In this document: positions 63,319 through 64,000 of the stretch, in pieces
Layout of the letters: each line of letters starts with the position of its first letter
Numbering within the stretch: the stretch's first letter is position 1
Assembly (NCBI GenBank): GCA_003574895.1
Contig: PJFB01000012.1
Span: forward strand, 62,001 to 126,000
Origin: Geobacter sp.
GTDB taxonomy: Bacteria; Desulfobacterota; Desulfuromonadia; Geobacterales; Pseudopelobacteraceae
DNA length: 64,000 bases
Reading direction: 5' to 3'
Program-made: the position numbers and the translations under genes
The notes under the pieces: generated by a model
What the model saw: only the letters and a program-made list of their open reading frames with translations
Told to the model about the DNA's origin: nothing
The model's database searches: none

Positions 63319-64000
63319 CTATCCTTCCCGCCGCCGCAGCATCAGGCTGACCGCCAGGACAAAGGCCAGGCCGGTCAGCACGGCTGCCTTGCCGTAGAGG
63401 GGGACTCCGGCCGCGGTGGCGGCGATCCCCCACGACTGGGACACGGCCCCGCCGATGAACATCCCCACCACCACCAGGCCGGCATCGGTGTTCCCCTCGC
63501 CGGCCTTGATCATCTGCCGGAAGGGACACCCCCCGATCAGTACCGAGATCCACCCCACCAAGGCCATGCCGAGGAAGCTCCAGAGGTGGTCCAGGTGCGC
63601 GCCGGGCTGGCCGTACAGACCGGGATGCAGGCGGCCGGTGGCCACGTTCAGGGCCAGGGCGCTCAGGACGAAGGCCCCCAGGCCCCAGTGCAGGTAGGAG
63701 CGGCGCCCCACCAGGAAGATGTCGCGGATGCTGCCGGTAATGCAGAATTGGCTCCGCTGGGCCAGGACGCCCAGGAGCCCGCCGGCGGCCAGGGCCCACT
63801 GCCAGGGGGCGGCCTCGGTGCCGCTGCCGTCGGTGGAAAAGTTGATGAAATCGGGCCTGATGATCAGGAAGGCCAGCAGCAGCAGGAACAGGAAGGGCAT
63901 CACGAGGCCGCTGCCTGATGGTTCCGCTCTCTGGGAACCCAATTCCACCCCGCTCACGGCCCCTTTGGCCCCCAGCCAGACGCCGCAGACCAGGCCGATG
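63319..64000 (-). CDS. YeeE/YedE-family transporter (selenium or sulfur type), N-terminus outside window
   Basis: About 227 residues are visible; the frame stays open to the right edge. Several membrane helices and family motifs: AQRSQFCITGSIRDIFLVGR, and GGCPFRQMIKAGEGNTDAGLVVVGM with the conserved Cys. This fits YedE-like putative selenium transporters or thiosulfate carriers of the same family. Which one cannot be decided here. Confidence 0.85.
   Translation of the reverse strand, partial: IGLVCGVWLGAKGAVSGVELGSQRAEPSGSGLVMPFLFLLLLAFLIIRPDFINFSTDGSGTEAAPWQWALAAGGLLGVLAQRSQFCITGSIRDIFLVGRRSYLHWGLGAFVLSALALNVATGRLHPGLYGQPGAHLDHLWSFLGMALVGWISVLIGGCPFRQMIKAGEGNTDAGLVVVGMFIGGAVSQSWGIAATAAGVPLYGKAAVLTGLAFVLAVSLMLRRREG

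Overview
The window reads as chromosome from a GC-rich, anaerobic, respiring member of the Desulfuromonadota, most like Geobacter, Trichlorobacter or Pelobacter. This assignment is an inference from gene content: a periplasmic Hyb-type [NiFe] hydrogenase, menaquinone made by the futalosine route, hybrid cluster protein, a very high density of two-component proteins, and c-di-GMP signalling.

Layout. 1-9.3 kb: a hydrogenase operon (small subunit, ferredoxin HybA, membrane HybB, large subunit, maturation protease) on the minus strand. It has a clear sigma-54 promoter and stands divergent from an NtrC-type regulator and its sensor kinase. 9.3-10.8 kb: a REP-associated transposase with its hairpins and a decayed toxin-antitoxin pair. 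10.9-17.9 kb: a defence operon in which two adenine methyltransferases are each followed by a PD-(D/E)XK-type nuclease; base composition changes sharply between the two pairs. 17.9-21.7 kb: an MFS transporter, a RecA/RepA-like ATPase and cysS. 21.8-35.8 kb: a sensor kinase and receiver, a sugar nucleotidyltransferase fused to a degenerate phosphomannomutase, a GH57 glycosidase, a cluster of sensor kinases and receivers (two share an almost identical 725-bp kinase core), and galT. 35.8-42.2 kb: a FadL-type porin, a methyltransferase, and an HD-GYP protein next to a PilZ-like/GNAT-like protein.

42.4-52.3 kb is mostly housekeeping: a TIGR02757 protein, a zinc-ribbon membrane protein, slyD, yggT-divIVA-DUF167, suhB, fabH, a fluoride riboswitch with crcB and DUF190, and mqnE with a methyltransferase. 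52.5-58.3 kb: NDH-2, a Bro-N protein, hicAB, hcp, and a DUF362 ferredoxin, with an FNR/HcpR-like site between the last two. 58.4-59.8 kb is an AT-rich insertion with a proteasome-beta-like protein and a lipoprotein gene, each followed by an attC-like hairpin (possible integron-type cassettes without an integrase). 60-64 kb: dtd, a soluble Cache-CheW protein, a MITE-like repeat and a YedE-type transporter cut by the window end.

The best candidates for something new are the proteasome-like cassette gene (58415-59113) with its attC-like flanks, and the four-gene double methylase/nuclease operon (10920-17857). No tRNA, rRNA or CRISPR array was seen.
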